Below the pieces are notes generated by a model. The model made no database searches. It worked only from the letters and a program-made list of their open reading frames with translations, and was not told the origin of the DNA. From the NCBI GenBank assembly GCA_023159155.1, contig JAJNNX010000010.1, positions 372,001 to 436,000 of the forward strand: a stretch of 64,000 nucleotides of DNA, in the 5' to 3' direction. Positions 25,224 to 36,112 of the stretch are shown piece after piece; positions within the stretch are counted from its first letter, which is position 1; each line of letters begins with the position of its first letter. Source of the DNA: Ustulina deusta. Its lineage: Eukaryota > Ascomycota > Sordariomycetes > Xylariales > Xylariaceae. Position numbers and translations under genes: made by a program.

Positions 25224-26098
25224 ATTGAGAAGATTATCTCTAAGAGTAATGGACGACCAAAATACTCACGTTTAAAACAGCCTGTCTAAAGTTGCTTTAG
25301 GAAAGTCATTCTTGGGGAGCATTTTTTATATATACTGTTCATGACAGACCCATGATGACTTACGTGTTTAATAGGCTAAAGCACTTTTCTAATTAATACT
25401 ATACTTCCATATCTACATCTTCTTGCTGACAGGCCTCTGTAGTCTTTCGTAATACAGCCTGCCAGAGAGGACTGATATTTCCTGTCCCGATGCATGACTT
25501 CGTCTTTGCCGATTGGAGATGGTCAAATACGCAACACTGCAGGCTGTTGGGGCCAGACTCAGCCCATGTACACAGTCCAGTTATGCACGTTAAAGATGTG
25601 GCAAGGCAGATTTATTCGTAAGCAGCCCCATTCTCTTTTATTTGCAGTTTTGATGCACCTTAGGCAGCACATTCTACAAGCATATCAAGCCAACAACGTT
25701 GGCACTTTGTAATTGGTTTTTGACGCAGCAGGCTATGCTTAATCCCTGCTATGCACGGAGATGAATGGAAGCATTGTGATTCTGACCGGAAACGCCAGCT
25801 AGAAGCGTGGTTTAATAGCAAGCATAGCGTAATGTTCCTACCGCATGACCTGCATGGAAAGAACGTCATCTACCCGTAAACCGCAGAGCCTCACGACAAT
25901 CCCTGAGGGGAGGGGGTTCCGGGTCATTCAGTAGGTCCCCTATTTAATCCGCGTAACTTACTAGTGCCATCCCTTTATTATCTGTTCTCCAAGTCTGATC
26001 GTCTAAGTCTGAACGTAAGACGGCTCCTAAAATCTTCACATCTCCCAGTAGAAATAACGGGAGCATCTCCCCCCCCCCGCAGTGACAAAGAGACCAAC
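25224..26098. other. Intergenic region, divergent promoters
   Basis: Lies between two divergently transcribed genes (minus to the left, plus to the right) and should hold both promoters. The short frames here lack splice-compatible extensions or recognisable motifs. A run of ten C occurs at about 26,070-26,080, just before the start of the right-hand gene. Confidence 0.55.
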
Positions 26099-27057
26099 AT
26101 GGCCGTATGTGGATTATACCATCGAAAGCCCAAGACACGTGCTGACATGACGTATAGGAATTAGTTGGCCTCATATCTGCATCTGCCGACATTCTCAACG
26201 GCATTGTCAAAGTCATTGATCAAGCTACGCAAGCATGGGATCGCACCAGGAATGGCAAGAAATATCTCGATAATGTGGTTATTCAAGTCAAGATTACACG
26301 CGAGATTCTGCAGAAGATAGTTGTAGGCGAGAACAACCAGCACAGCTCGGAAGTCCACCAGGCTGTCGAGCTAGTCAACAACAAAGCTAAGGAGCTAGAC
26401 ACTGCTGTCCAAAGTTTGACCAAGTCATCTGAAGAGGGCAGCATGAGAGTCTTTCTCGACGAGTTCTTCCGCGGCAATGCTCGGGCAAAACGTTTTGATA
26501 AACTGCAGCGAGACTTATACCATGCTCAGACAATCCTTATCACTGCACTCGTAGCGAGCAAAGTCAACAATACAAACTTTTTCCACATCAACATCAAAAC
26601 CATCGATCAAGTCAAGGAGTGCTTCGTACGGTGCCACGGCATCAACTGTGCGCCGCCAATTGTTCAGCTACTCCAGGAAAAGGGAACACCGGTAGGCGAC
26701 GGGTCTGAACTGTGGCAGGTCAGCGCAGAGGATCTCGAAGCCTTCATCAACGAGCAACAATCGTCGGAACCCAAAATAGTCAGGATTATGGAAAACAATA
26801 ACTTGACCGACTTCTCTATGATGACGGCAGAAGTAGGAGCCCCTGGGCAGGCTGCCCCGCCGGTCGACGAAGTCTGGGCGGTGGGAAACACACTATCAGG
26901 AAGTGCCATGGTGATCGCAGGGCCGATTACTTACGAAACTAGCACACAAATGCAGATGGTACGAGCATCACTTGATCACGTTCGACAGGAACCTCAGCTT
27001 GCTTTTAGCATCCTGGCACAGGTGATGCCAGGATTGAAACCACCAAGGGAACACTGA
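26099..27057 (+). CDS. Small NLR-type N-terminal helical domain protein
   Basis: Exons 26099-26104 (ATGGCC) and 26158-27057, joined across a 53-base intron (GTATGT donor, CTGAC branch, GTATAG acceptor), give 301 residues. The splice creates the start MAELVGLISASADILNGIVK, typical of the helical N-terminal domains (SesA, HeLo-like and related) found on fungal NACHT/STAND proteins. The helical region runs to about residue 135. No NACHT, ankyrin or catalytic domain follows, so it is a stand-alone protein. Near the C-terminus, residues 244-263 read VGNTLSGSAMVIAGPITYET, a short Gly-containing hydrophobic stretch of the N-x3-G-x-A-hhh-x-G-x-h kind seen in fungal amyloid-signalling motifs (inference). 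A role in programmed cell death or heterokaryon incompatibility is plausible but unproven. Confidence 0.72.
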
Positions 27058-27712
27058 GGTTTTCGGTCATAGCAGGGAAGATCAAGAAATAGTGCTTTCG
27101 TCTGGTTAGTTGGCGGATGTTGCAACTATCTAATTATTTACTAGGTAGTTTTTCTTGATGATAATTGCTGCATTTTCAGCATCCTCATGTTTGCGTCATC
27201 ATTTTATTACAACCTCTCTGTCATCTCCCCTGAGAGATTCTATGTAACTAGTCATCTTAGTTATCTAACACATTCGTTACCCGCTTTTTGGCTGCCCCTT
27301 TAAAGCACCATCAGTACCCAATTCCATGAACAAGGCTGACCCCAACCACCTACCGTTTGATAGAAAGCCATGATAACTACAGTAAATGATCGGTATTCAT
27401 ATTGGCAGCTCATATTTGGATAGATAGTCCACACAATGAAAATGTAACTATAAGTAAATTTGGATAGTCTTAAGTCATTTTTTAGCCGTGTCTCTTATCT
27501 TTGTATAGTTGTTTAGGAAACAAGAACTGTAATAATATCATTCCTATAAGACTAGACGTAGCAATAAAAAATAACAAAAAAGGATAGTGCTATGGGTGTT
27601 ATAGCCTATGCGCTATCGACTCCTGTCGAAACAAAAACAGCACTTCCAACTCACTCGTAAAGCACGATCCGCGAAATAAGCTTTGAATTTCATTCAACCA
27701 ACACTAGTTACA
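27058..27712. other. Intergenic region between convergent genes
   Basis: Moderately AT-rich 3' flank of two convergent genes. No coding frame, repeat or RNA gene is visible. Confidence 0.6.
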
Positions 27713-28584
27713 TTAGAAAGTCAAACTTTGCAGCTTCTCAATGCTGGCTTTCAATACAGTGAAGAGGTCCGAATACTGGTCCTCTATGGCACTGCCTCTC
27801 TCCGAGCCATCGAGGATTGTCAACATGGTACTTGCTCCGTCATCCCATCGATCTGCAGCATTAAACGTCTTATCCACAGTCTGAACCGCTTGGTAAACCA
27901 GGTTTTCAAGTTCTTTGCGAACTGGACATCGGATATCGATTTGATCGCCACAGCTTCCCGCTACAGGCATTGTTACTGTTTATGGTTGTGGCACAAGAAA
28001 TCTAAATTTCAGAGATTCAATACTTACTTGTCGATGCCAGGAGCTCCTGACCGATCCGTGCAAGAGATTCTAGGATGCCGACCCTCAGGAAGTTGGGCGG
28101 TCCCTCCACACCAGGAGTCGTAGTATCGAGGGTTTTATCCGCAATGCTAGCTTCCCATAGACAGAGCCTGTCTCGCTCTTCGCTTAGGAGGAACCGAGTC
28201 ATATTCCACTTCATTTGCACGGCGTCTGTAGTTCGGACACCCGCAGAATGCTCAACAGCGATAGACGGTGTGTGATTATCGACCTCCTCCGTATTGATTA
28301 TGTCTTCCTCCTCGCCCTCATGTTCATCCCCCAAGTTGCCGGTTGAAGACTGGGTATTGCCTGTCACAGAGTCCCTAAGTGCCCCGAAAGGCAGTATCAA
28401 AGGGCAGGTATCCTGCTGTAAGACAAAAGCCCAGTAGTCTAAAATGAGATTGCAGAGGCGAGATATCTGGGAATCCATCAGGAAATGATTGTGAAGACAC
28501 AGTTTCTGGGGCTCCACTCGTAGGAGGAGTCAGATTGAAGAAAGGGACAACCTCGACACCAATGTAAAAGGAAATCAACGTCAT
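27713..28584 (-). CDS. Helical hypothetical protein, possibly NLR-associated (5' end unresolved)
   Basis: Two minus-strand exons join cleanly across a 52-base intron at 27976-28027 (GTAAGT donor, ACAG acceptor): the frame at 28028-28517 runs into the frame at 27713-27975, ending LKASIEKLQSLTF. The core contains KWNMTRFLLSEERDRLCLWE and FLRVGILESLARIGQELL. This recalls helical regions near the N-terminus of fungal ankyrin/NACHT proteins, in which a Trp and an ERxRLxLW-type motif recur (pattern recall only). An acidic linker (EHEGEEEDIINTEE) sits before it. The first exon is uncertain: a CCCAG acceptor just before ISRLCNLILDYWAF (about 28,470) suggests the start lies further upstream, up to 28,584 or beyond. 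Function unknown. Confidence 0.55.
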
Positions 28585-30309
28585 AAACTGGCAAGGGGTG
28601 TGTCAAATGCTCCTCTGCTTCATATTTTTGGAGTTAGGACTTTGATAAGCAAACTAGCGGTGAAAGCATAGAGAGCCTTACGGCTTATGGTGGTAATATT
28701 GAAGACAGCAGAATTACGTATATCTGGGAAATGTAATTCTTCTAGGCTACACCGGAAGCGACTGGAAGCTCGCGAGCTCCGATTTCTCGGTGAGAGCGGC
28801 ATACTGATCTGCGCTGCGTGTCATCGTGACTCACAAGGGCACCAAGATCAGAAAGCAGGCTAGCATATCAATAAGCAAAGCATTACATCTTTACATGAGC
28901 TAAATCCTCGTTGTTACTATATCTTCATTGGCGGATAGATCTGGTACAATGGGGGTTCACCGAGCAAGTGTTGAATTGCCCTAGCAAAAAGCCCCATGCA
29001 TTGTTCCGAGACAGCGATAAAAAACTAGAGAAAACTTGATATCTGTCGATATAGGCACTTCTGTCATGGTAATCTGCACATCTGGCGGCTTGTTGTGTCT
29101 TCTTGTTAGCTAGTGTCCCCTTTCCGAGATATGCACTTTCCCGACACGATAAGCTATTCGGATGTTCCATGTGTGTATAACTATTAATCCTACTGTGGGG
29201 ATAAAAATGCAGTATCTGTTGCGTTGAGTAAAGTCCTACAGCTCCTAAACCGGTATCTAACTAAAAGAATGCTAGGTAAACATATTAACCATCTTAACCT
29301 TCAACGGTTATTACTACAGTGGGATACATGCAAGTGTGGGCTGTGTTGTCCTGGCCGTATCCGGTATATACAAACGCCATCAGACGATTGGACGGATCAT
29401 TCCCTGGTCATATTTCTCAAACAAAACAGCGATACTCAAACGACTTCTCTTTGCAACCCGTTTGACGCAATCAAAGCACCGTCCATTCTTAGTCGCCAAT
29501 AACATCCCTATTTCCGCGTGAGTTACTGATATTATAGCTCGTACTGCAACTATCCGCCTCTGCTGTCTGCGAAGAGTCAATCGCACTGCCGAAGGATTCA
29601 TTAGGTCTCCTAATATTTAGAGGGAATTAGGGATGCGTTTGTCTATCCACGGAAGGGTAATCTTTTGACAAGGTCGCTTAGATTTATTTCTTGGCCCTCA
29701 GATGCTTGACATCCAGCGATATATGCCCGTACTTCGTTTATTTGCTAGCTCCTGTCAACTAGAAAGAAGAAGAAAAAGCCAACTCTAATAATATCTCTTA
29801 CCCCCTATGCGGAAGAGCTCGGTGCGGGTTACAGTGCAAAAATGAATCAACAGAAGGCCAGTAGCCTTCCACTGTTTGGAAGATGAGCCTATGCTTATTT
29901 CTACTGACTGGTCTTTACACGACAGAAAAATACAGAGCTAATCACTGCCCTCACTGCAAACGGACAACATGGGAGAAGACCTCTGGAGCGACGACTTGGC
30001 TGATTTGATCACCGTTGGTGATGCCAGGCCCTAGAAGATGTCAGGCCCTAGAAGATGCCAGGCACTAGAAAAGGATACCGTTGTCACACAGACGACGATA
30101 TATAATGATCTTAATTGCCTTGTCTAAAGACACGACTTAATTAGAGCTTAGATCACCGACCAACCCTAAAGAATATCGAAAACGCGGCAGCAAATAAGGA
30201 TGATAAGAGATATGGACACCCAAAATATATTACCTGTCGTTCTACGAAGCAGAAATCAAGGACATATCATTACAACTTTCTTTCGATCTCTCTTCGGTAC
30301 CATACATTC
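28585..30309. other. Long non-coding stretch, no supported gene
   Basis: Contains only short frames (60-90 codons) without shared motifs or convincing splice connections. The minus-strand frame at 28,620-28,802 may belong to the first exon of the gene to the left but cannot be joined with confidence. The right end is promoter and leader for the kinase gene. Confidence 0.5.
30020..30070. repeat. 17-base minisatellite, three copies
   Basis: Three head-to-tail copies of gatgccaggccctagaa with single-base changes. It lies outside any recognised gene, about 290 bases before the kinase frame. Confidence 0.85.
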
Positions 30310-31059
30310 ATGGATCGCGTACATTCGCGAGATAAGCTCAAGTATTACCTCTACCTCCTCCAACCCTGCTCCTGCTCAAAGACTAAGGCAACCTTTTACA
30401 ACACAGAAACAGTCTATTTTCCTAACACGGCCAAGACCCCGAAGCCCCTGATCATCTTCATCATCGGCCCCCCAGGGGCAGGTAAGGGGACACAGTCTAT
30501 ACTCCTGAAGACGGCCTTTCCGAGCCTGACGTACCTTTCCTACGGCGACCTCCTGCGTTCCGAGGCCCAAATCCCGGGATCGTGGGTAAGCGCCCTGCCG
30601 CGACGCAGCGGTAATAGCGCCAGCCCGGTGGTCCCCGCCAACGCAGCGGTGCAGCTGATACGCCAAACCATCGATGCCGGGGTACGACGCGGGCAGTTCA
30701 TGTGGCTCGTGGACGGCTTCCCGCGGAGCGAAGCCCACGTCGAGGCGTGGGCCGCCCAAATGCCGGCTGCGCAATGTGCACTCTATTTCTCCTGTCCGCG
30801 AGACATGCTTGTCCAGCGTGTGCTTGGCCGAGCCGGGACCTCGGGACGTCTGGACGATGCAGTTCCGAGTCTAGTTCAGGAGAGGGTGGATCGGAGTATC
30901 AACGAGCGGGATGCACTGCTTTCCGCGCTAGCTAAGCACGGTATGCGCGCCGTAGAAATAGACGCGACACAAAAGGTCGAGGATATCAAGCAGATTGTCC
31001 ATACCGCCTCCCGGGTAGGTTTGAACCAGTGCGCCATTAGAACTTTCATTCATTGTTAA
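30310..31059 (+). CDS. UMP/CMP-kinase-like nucleoside monophosphate kinase
   Basis: A 249-codon frame whose core from about residue 46 is a short-LID nucleoside monophosphate kinase. It has the P-loop GPPGAGKGTQ (53-62), SYGDLLRSE for the NMP-binding region, LVDGFPRSEAHVEAW, and GRAGTSGRLDD, which matches the short LID of UMP/CMP kinases rather than the long LID of bacterial-type adenylate kinases. Such enzymes move phosphate from ATP to UMP, CMP or AMP. The segment before the P-loop (1-45) is unlike the family and may be a mispredicted start or follow an intron. A second frame (30,200-30,451) overlaps it and could supply the true first exon. The core is more GC-rich than neighbouring DNA. 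Odd points are QIPGSWVSALPRRSG replacing the usual loop after the GDLLR motif, and a C-terminus that may continue past a GTAGGT donor-like site. Confidence 0.75.
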   Translation: MDRVHSRDKLKYYLYLLQPCSCSKTKATFYNTETVYFPNTAKTPKPLIIFIIGPPGAGKGTQSILLKTAFPSLTYLSYGDLLRSEAQIPGSWVSALPRRSGNSASPVVPANAAVQLIRQTIDAGVRRGQFMWLVDGFPRSEAHVEAWAAQMPAAQCALYFSCPRDMLVQRVLGRAGTSGRLDDAVPSLVQERVDRSINERDALLSALAKHGMRAVEIDATQKVEDIKQIVHTASRVGLNQCAIRTFIHC

Positions 31060-31751
31060 TCCTGCCATCTCAGGAAGCCGTCAATGCCTGGAAACTTCAG
31101 CAAAGGCTCTAAGCCGTTAAACATCTGTGGTTTCTCGCTAGACCTTCTCGGATAAAACTGCCTAGATCTGTTATCATTCAATTTACCTCCTTATAGACCA
31201 GATAGAATAGGCCTCGTTTAAACTTTAGGATGGACATTGGGCTATGAATTTGTCTTGTCTAGCCTATGTCCGAATTTCTCTTAAGCATAGCACCACCTAC
31301 ATACTTAAGTACATATCTGACAGATAGCGGTCGCATACCTATCGATCGCTTCCGACTCGCCTGCCCGGACCATGTGTTGGCTATCTAGCGGCAGCGGCTG
31401 TTTTGCGCCACGTTGGCTAAGATTACAGGGCGGCAGGTTGTCCATTCAGAGCGTGCCACAAAAATTGACACAACTTGGCTATGTCCTACTCACTACATTC
31501 CCAAAAAGTCTTTTTTTTTTCTCCTTCTTTTAATCCTCAATAGCATTGGGCGTAAAAAATAAATATAAAATATAAAAAAGGGAAAATACCACAGCCGTTG
31601 GCCCTTCTTTCAATGCACGGAGCGAATACCTTCATTGCCAGTAAAGCGAGGCTCGGCGTGACAGAACACAACATCCCACGAGAACCATCGCCTACCTAAG
31701 AACGCTGGACTCGGATACTTTCCCTCGCCGGCTGGGTATAAAGGGCTGGAA
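31060..31751. other. Intergenic region
   Basis: No supported coding frame. Pyrimidine-rich run near 31,507-31,530 and an A-rich stretch near 31,550-31,590. TATAAAG occurs at about 31,738, very close to the BTB start codon, so it may not act as a core promoter. Confidence 0.5.
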
Positions 31752-32525
31752 ATGACCGACCCAAAGAAGACCCTCATTGAGGGGATTGCCAAGTACGTCG
31801 TGTGTATCGCTTAGTCGAGAAACCAACCAATATCTGCCTATTAGACTCTTCAACAATCCCGACCATGCGGACGTGAAGATCTGCGTCGGGCACTATGAAC
31901 TGCCTGCCCACTCGGTAGTACTTGCGACCCAAAGCCCGTTCTTCGAGAAGGCTTTAAGCAGGAACTTCCGCGAGGGGAAAGCCAAGCAGTTCTTTTTCAA
32001 GGAAGAAAGTGCCCATGCTCACTGGAGAGTGTTTCAGTACATGTATACTGGCACCTATGCCGAAGAACCCGCCGAAGTGCTCGACGCCCAAGGTTGGCGT
32101 GAATCTCGAGCAAAGGATGTTCAAAAGCTGATACTTATATAGACGATGACGAGCTGACCAAGGACGTCCGCGTCTATGTAACAGCGGAATTCTTCATGCT
32201 TGACGATCTAAAACAGCACGCGCTCCAAAGGTTCACGTCCAAATTGGAATCACTCTGGGTTAGTGAGTTGTTTGTTGACTGTATCCGAGAGATTTATGCG
32301 TCTACTACCACGACCGAGCATGGGCTGAGGGGCGCCGTTGTTGAGGCTGCGCGAAGTCACCGGACCCAGCTTTGGGAGAAAAGGGCATTCCGGGACCTTC
32401 TATCCGAGGGCGGTGACTTTGTTGTGGATCTGATGGGCAAATTTTGCTCGGGTGGCGCTGTGCCTCCAATACAGTCCCTCAACAGATCTAGTCACGCTGG
32501 TGCCTTCGGTGCAGGTAGGATCTGA
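31752..32525 (+). CDS. BTB/POZ domain protein
   Basis: Three exons, 31752-31792, 31845-32092 and 32143-32525, give 223 residues. Introns of 52 and 50 bases have GTACGT/TTAG and GTTGGC/ATAG ends. Splicing makes the start MTDPKKTLIEGIAKLFNNPD continuous with HADVKICVGHYELPAHSVVL, the classical BTB opening (D-x-x-h-x-h...h-x-A-H-x-x-h-L), followed by ATQSPFFEKALSRNFREGKA and FQYMYTGTYAEE. The second junction restores DDDELTKDVRVYVTAEFFML, the helix that follows the BTB fold. BTB domains form dimers and often link targets to Cullin-3 ubiquitin ligases; fungal stand-alone BTB proteins like this are abundant and mostly uncharacterised. No kelch, MATH or ankyrin repeats are present. The length is usual for this fungal group. 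Confidence 0.85.
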
Positions 32526-33033
32526 AGGTCTGTATTGAGTATGGTTGTACCTAGAAGAAAACTAACTGGGGTATCTGCCTGGGGTGCGAGGTATTTATGC
32601 CCTTATTTGTGTGGCGGTACCTGGTGCCTAAGGATTGCGCATGGTGCCCTTTCATGCAGGTATCAATGGATTGACTCAATGGAGGTCAATGGAGGTCAAT
32701 GGATCCACAGCGCTAGGTTGGATGATATTGCATTAGAGAAGAGGCTTATCGGATATGGAAAGCTACATAATCGTAGCAGATGCTATGGATATTCCTAGGG
32801 TTGGTCAACTACCATGGGATGCAGATGTGATGGATCTTGGGGGGTAACTTGGACCGCAATCGCGAAGCTCGGCATTAGCAGATGATTAGATGTTTGATTT
32901 ACATCTATATATTAGCTTTACAGTTGTGATTCATTGCTTCGGCTACTGAAGTATAAAGGCATGAAGTTTGAACTCGTTGACTCGAACAATAAACACTCCC
33001 TACTAAACGGCGCAAACCATTGCGAGAACTGAT
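32526..33033. other. Intergenic region between convergent genes
   Basis: 3' flank of two convergent genes. It contains a short triple repeat of tcaatggagg-like units around 32,678-32,702. The 87-codon frame at 32,535-32,798 shows no family features and is not called. Confidence 0.5.
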
Positions 33034-34476
33034 CTACTTAGCCATAGCCATCCCCGGAATTTCGGTAAGCCCTTGGCGGTAGTTAGCGATGTCAAGTCCA
33101 CAATACGGTTTAAAGGTGCATTTTCTTCCGGGCGTGACTTACAGCCGTCAACGTCTTCCTGGACGGTCCTTGACTTGGTACACTTCATCGCAGATTCAGA
33201 GGACTGGGTCTCCAGTTGGCCGCAGACAGCGCCATTGCAACGAGCGTCCATCGCGCGTTGAAGAGAGTCTCCTTTCCACCCGAAGACGTAGTCGCCGTGT
33301 TGTGAGTATCCACTTCTACATATGATTATTAGAACCCGCACACTAGCGACGAGCCCAGAGAAGAATACTCACATGTCGCCAGTGCTCCAGACGAATGGTT
33401 GCGAGCCATCCTCTGGCCATAGTTCCTTATCATTAAACATTTGGGTCTGGGAGATACAAGGAGTCAGCACACGGCAGCCCAACCAGCTCTGTAACACTCA
33501 AGGAAACTCTTCTGTTGTCTCCTACGGCCCGCTAAAACGATCTGGAAGAGAAACCGGGTTTACTCACATTCCACATAACCTCGTACATGACCTGAGGTAT
33601 TTTTACGGGATGACTCGCTGGGCAGGTTCCGTACGCACCGACTGATACCTCATTGTACGATGAACTCGGATAAGCCACGTGGCTCATGTGATCCACGCTG
33701 TCCGTATTCTTCCCATCCCAACATGTTGGAAATGTGATGACCGATCGAATTCCCCCTGGGCACATCTCCTCAGGTAAGAACTGGCTATCCGGAGCGCCGC
33801 AGTTTATGTTGCTTTTATCTCCGGTTGCCGGCATGCAGCGGTGGCATACCTTGCGCGCCTGACCCGCTGCGCGAGCCATGGCGTCTCCGACCAGCATGCG
33901 GAAGCCGGGCTTGAATGCCGTGACATTTTCGTTTGCGTTGGGCGATGGGATATAATACACCGTGATACCACCATCGGCGCGGAGACCCTCGCTCACGAAT
34001 TGAGGCACGCGCCTGTAGGTCCCATTGCGGGCTCGGAAGTACTGCGACACTCGGGGTCAGTAATTGCAAATTTGGGCGTCGCTTGGAGTGTTTCGAAGTC
34101 GTCGCTGGAAGCTCCCAAGAGGTGAATCCGACCTGAAAAGGTGCCTGTCTGCTCGAAAAATGGCCAGAACAAATATAACACGGCTCCAAGAACTACTTAC
34201 AAGCACCGCGGTCCAGTAATTCGAGAAATCTTCCGAAAAGCTGCAGCTGGTGCATGTCGAGGCTGAAGGGAGATCGTGTGTGTTCGGGTCCATCGAGGCG
34301 TTGAAGGAGTTGCCTCCGACGATTTGATGCAGATGCGGCGACGGTACGACGCCGGGATTGACCAAGGGGTCCAAACGCTCCACAACTAACTGCGAGCACT
34401 GGAACCGCATCATCGGCATCGCTTGGCCGGAGCCACGCTCCACGAGAAGTGCTAGGATGAAAGCTTTCCACTGCAT
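33034..34476 (-). CDS. Secreted DUF1996-domain protein
   Basis: Five exons on the minus strand: 34201-34476, 33568-34041, 33373-33446, 33143-33315 and 33034-33071. The total is 1,035 bases (344 residues), with all phases consistent. Introns are 159, 121, 57 and 71 bases with GTAAGT or GTGAGT donors. The N-terminus is a signal peptide (MQWKAFILALLVERGSGQA) followed by the DUF1996 hallmark MRFQCSQLVVERLDPLVNPG and PSPHLHQIVGGNSFNASM. Later landmarks rebuilt by splicing are NYWTAVLYFRARNGTYRRVP, FPTCWDGKN, DHMSHVAYP, HPVKIPQVMYEVMWN, QPFVWSTGD and GYSQHGDYVFGWKGDSLQRA, ending DVDGWLTEIPGMAMAK. DUF1996 proteins are secreted and fungal-enriched. Some are reported in cell-wall remodelling or metal-stress contexts, but the enzymatic role is unclear. 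No C-terminal WSC domain follows here. Confidence 0.93.
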
Positions 34477-35542
34477 CTTGAACGATTTGTCTGTTTCTGT
34501 TCGTGAGGAGCGCGAGCTTTTCGTGGGAAGCTCAAGTAACGTACGGTATCCCAGGTCCTACGTCCTAAATACCCATCCTAGTCCTGCCGTTACTCCTTGT
34601 GCCAGAGGCAAGTAAATCCCTCCTATAAGCCGCTGTGCGGCATCTCGATTGTTTAATGTCTTATTATTTATATTAAAGAATTTAGGCGGAACTGGATAGT
34701 ACGTCTAGCGTGACATTAGGTCCCCTCATATCTAGGCAAATTCTTATCTTACCAATCATCTCCTATGAATAGCAAGGGGTTTGGTTATATTAGTATATGT
34801 AGTATAATACGCGAACTGTTCTGTTTGGCTGGCGTGGCAATTCTTCAGTCAACCGTGGACACCATGTTGAAAGCGATGTAGATATTTTCGTCGAGTGGCA
34901 CTTTAGCCAGAGCCACAAAAGACGACCGGTGTGGTAGATCTTTCAACTATTAGCTTTTATCCACCCGGTCTTTACCGATATTCTTTATAATTAGAGTGAG
35001 AGGCAAAGATAACATCGCTGCGACATTTTCGCTGAAGTTTCTTAATCACTCTTAGTTACTTGTTGGTCCTCAAAATCAGTGCGACTACTCATTATTATGT
35101 TAGATTTGGGTTAGGTAACAGATTCATACAACACTAGGCATAGCTAGATCGTTTCTAGGAAGTTGACGATATTTAGCCTTAATATCTTCTCTTTTTCAGC
35201 TTATTTCAAGTGTAAGCTAACACCAATCGCGAGCTTGATAGAGTAGACCACGAAGGAAAATCATATGAATAACCTGACAGCTACACCTTATTGTTTTGTG
35301 TATCTTCATTCATTTTATTTCGCAAGTAGTTAAATACGGTGGGAAGAGTGTATGTAGCTAAGGGGTAATTACGTAGCCACCTTGTAGCTATGTAAACCCA
35401 CTACTATCCAGCCAACACTGTCAACCGAGCTGTGTATTTTGATGGAGATAATGACTAGAACTCTCTTTTAATTAGCTATTGCGTTGAATTCAATTCCGTT
35501 CCAGTGTAGTTAACACTAATGCCTACCTACACCCCACCGCGT
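34477..35542. other. Intergenic region, upstream of the DUF1996 gene
   Basis: About 1 kb of moderately AT-rich DNA with no convincing frame on either strand. The left part should carry the DUF1996 promoter. Nothing else recognised. Confidence 0.6.
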
Positions 35543-36112
35543 TTACATTCGTATGTCGCGTCCAGCTTGGTCATTTTCCTCATTCATCTCATGATGCGGA
35601 ATTGCTTCATCGTTCAGAGCCGCCCCTTCGTTAGTCTCTTCCCTAGGTAATCCACCCAACCCCCCCTCATTCTCTAATTGTTCGTTTATCAACTCGGTCT
35701 CGGCCTCGGCTGATGACGACCAATCAGGTATCCATCCATCTACTTCGACGTCGCCTACGACTGGTGTCTCATCCACTGCGGTTAGCCAATCCATTACTGT
35801 TCTGTCTTCATCGAATGTGACATCATTGACTACGGCGTATTCAGACACATCTTCTGAGTATGGTGTGTCATCATGAGTCACATTACCGACTTGCGTCTCC
35901 TCCGCATAAAAACTGTCCACGTTCATATACGGCACCTCTGTGTTTGCATTGAACTCACCTAGAATGCTTGCTTCGGGGGTGTGGAATATGCAATACTCAT
36001 CAAGGACAAAGGGTTTTTGGCAGCATTGGATAAAGCAAAGGCCCCTACAGCCTGGCTCTGCACGAACTGGTGTTAGACAAACTCTGCAAATGTGTGTGAG
36101 TGGAAAGCACAT
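35543..36112 (-). CDS. Cys-rich N-terminus with acidic tail, hypothetical
   Basis: A 189-codon minus-strand frame. Residues about 8-45 are cysteine-rich (ICRVCLTPV, CRGLCFIQCC, LDEYCIFHTPE), which could bind zinc. The rest (about 50-189) is strongly acidic with many Asp/Glu/Asn and no basic patch except the last residues, and is likely disordered. The reading may begin in an earlier exon: coding-strand GTAAACTTAAG just upstream and a CATTTGCAG just before RVCLTPV would form a 46-base intron, making the apparent Met an intronic artefact. I do not recognise the family and suggest no function. Confidence 0.5.
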   Translation of the reverse strand: MCFPLTHICRVCLTPVRAEPGCRGLCFIQCCQKPFVLDEYCIFHTPEASILGEFNANTEVPYMNVDSFYAEETQVGNVTHDDTPYSEDVSEYAVVNDVTFDEDRTVMDWLTAVDETPVVGDVEVDGWIPDWSSSAEAETELINEQLENEGGLGGLPREETNEGAALNDEAIPHHEMNEENDQAGRDIRM

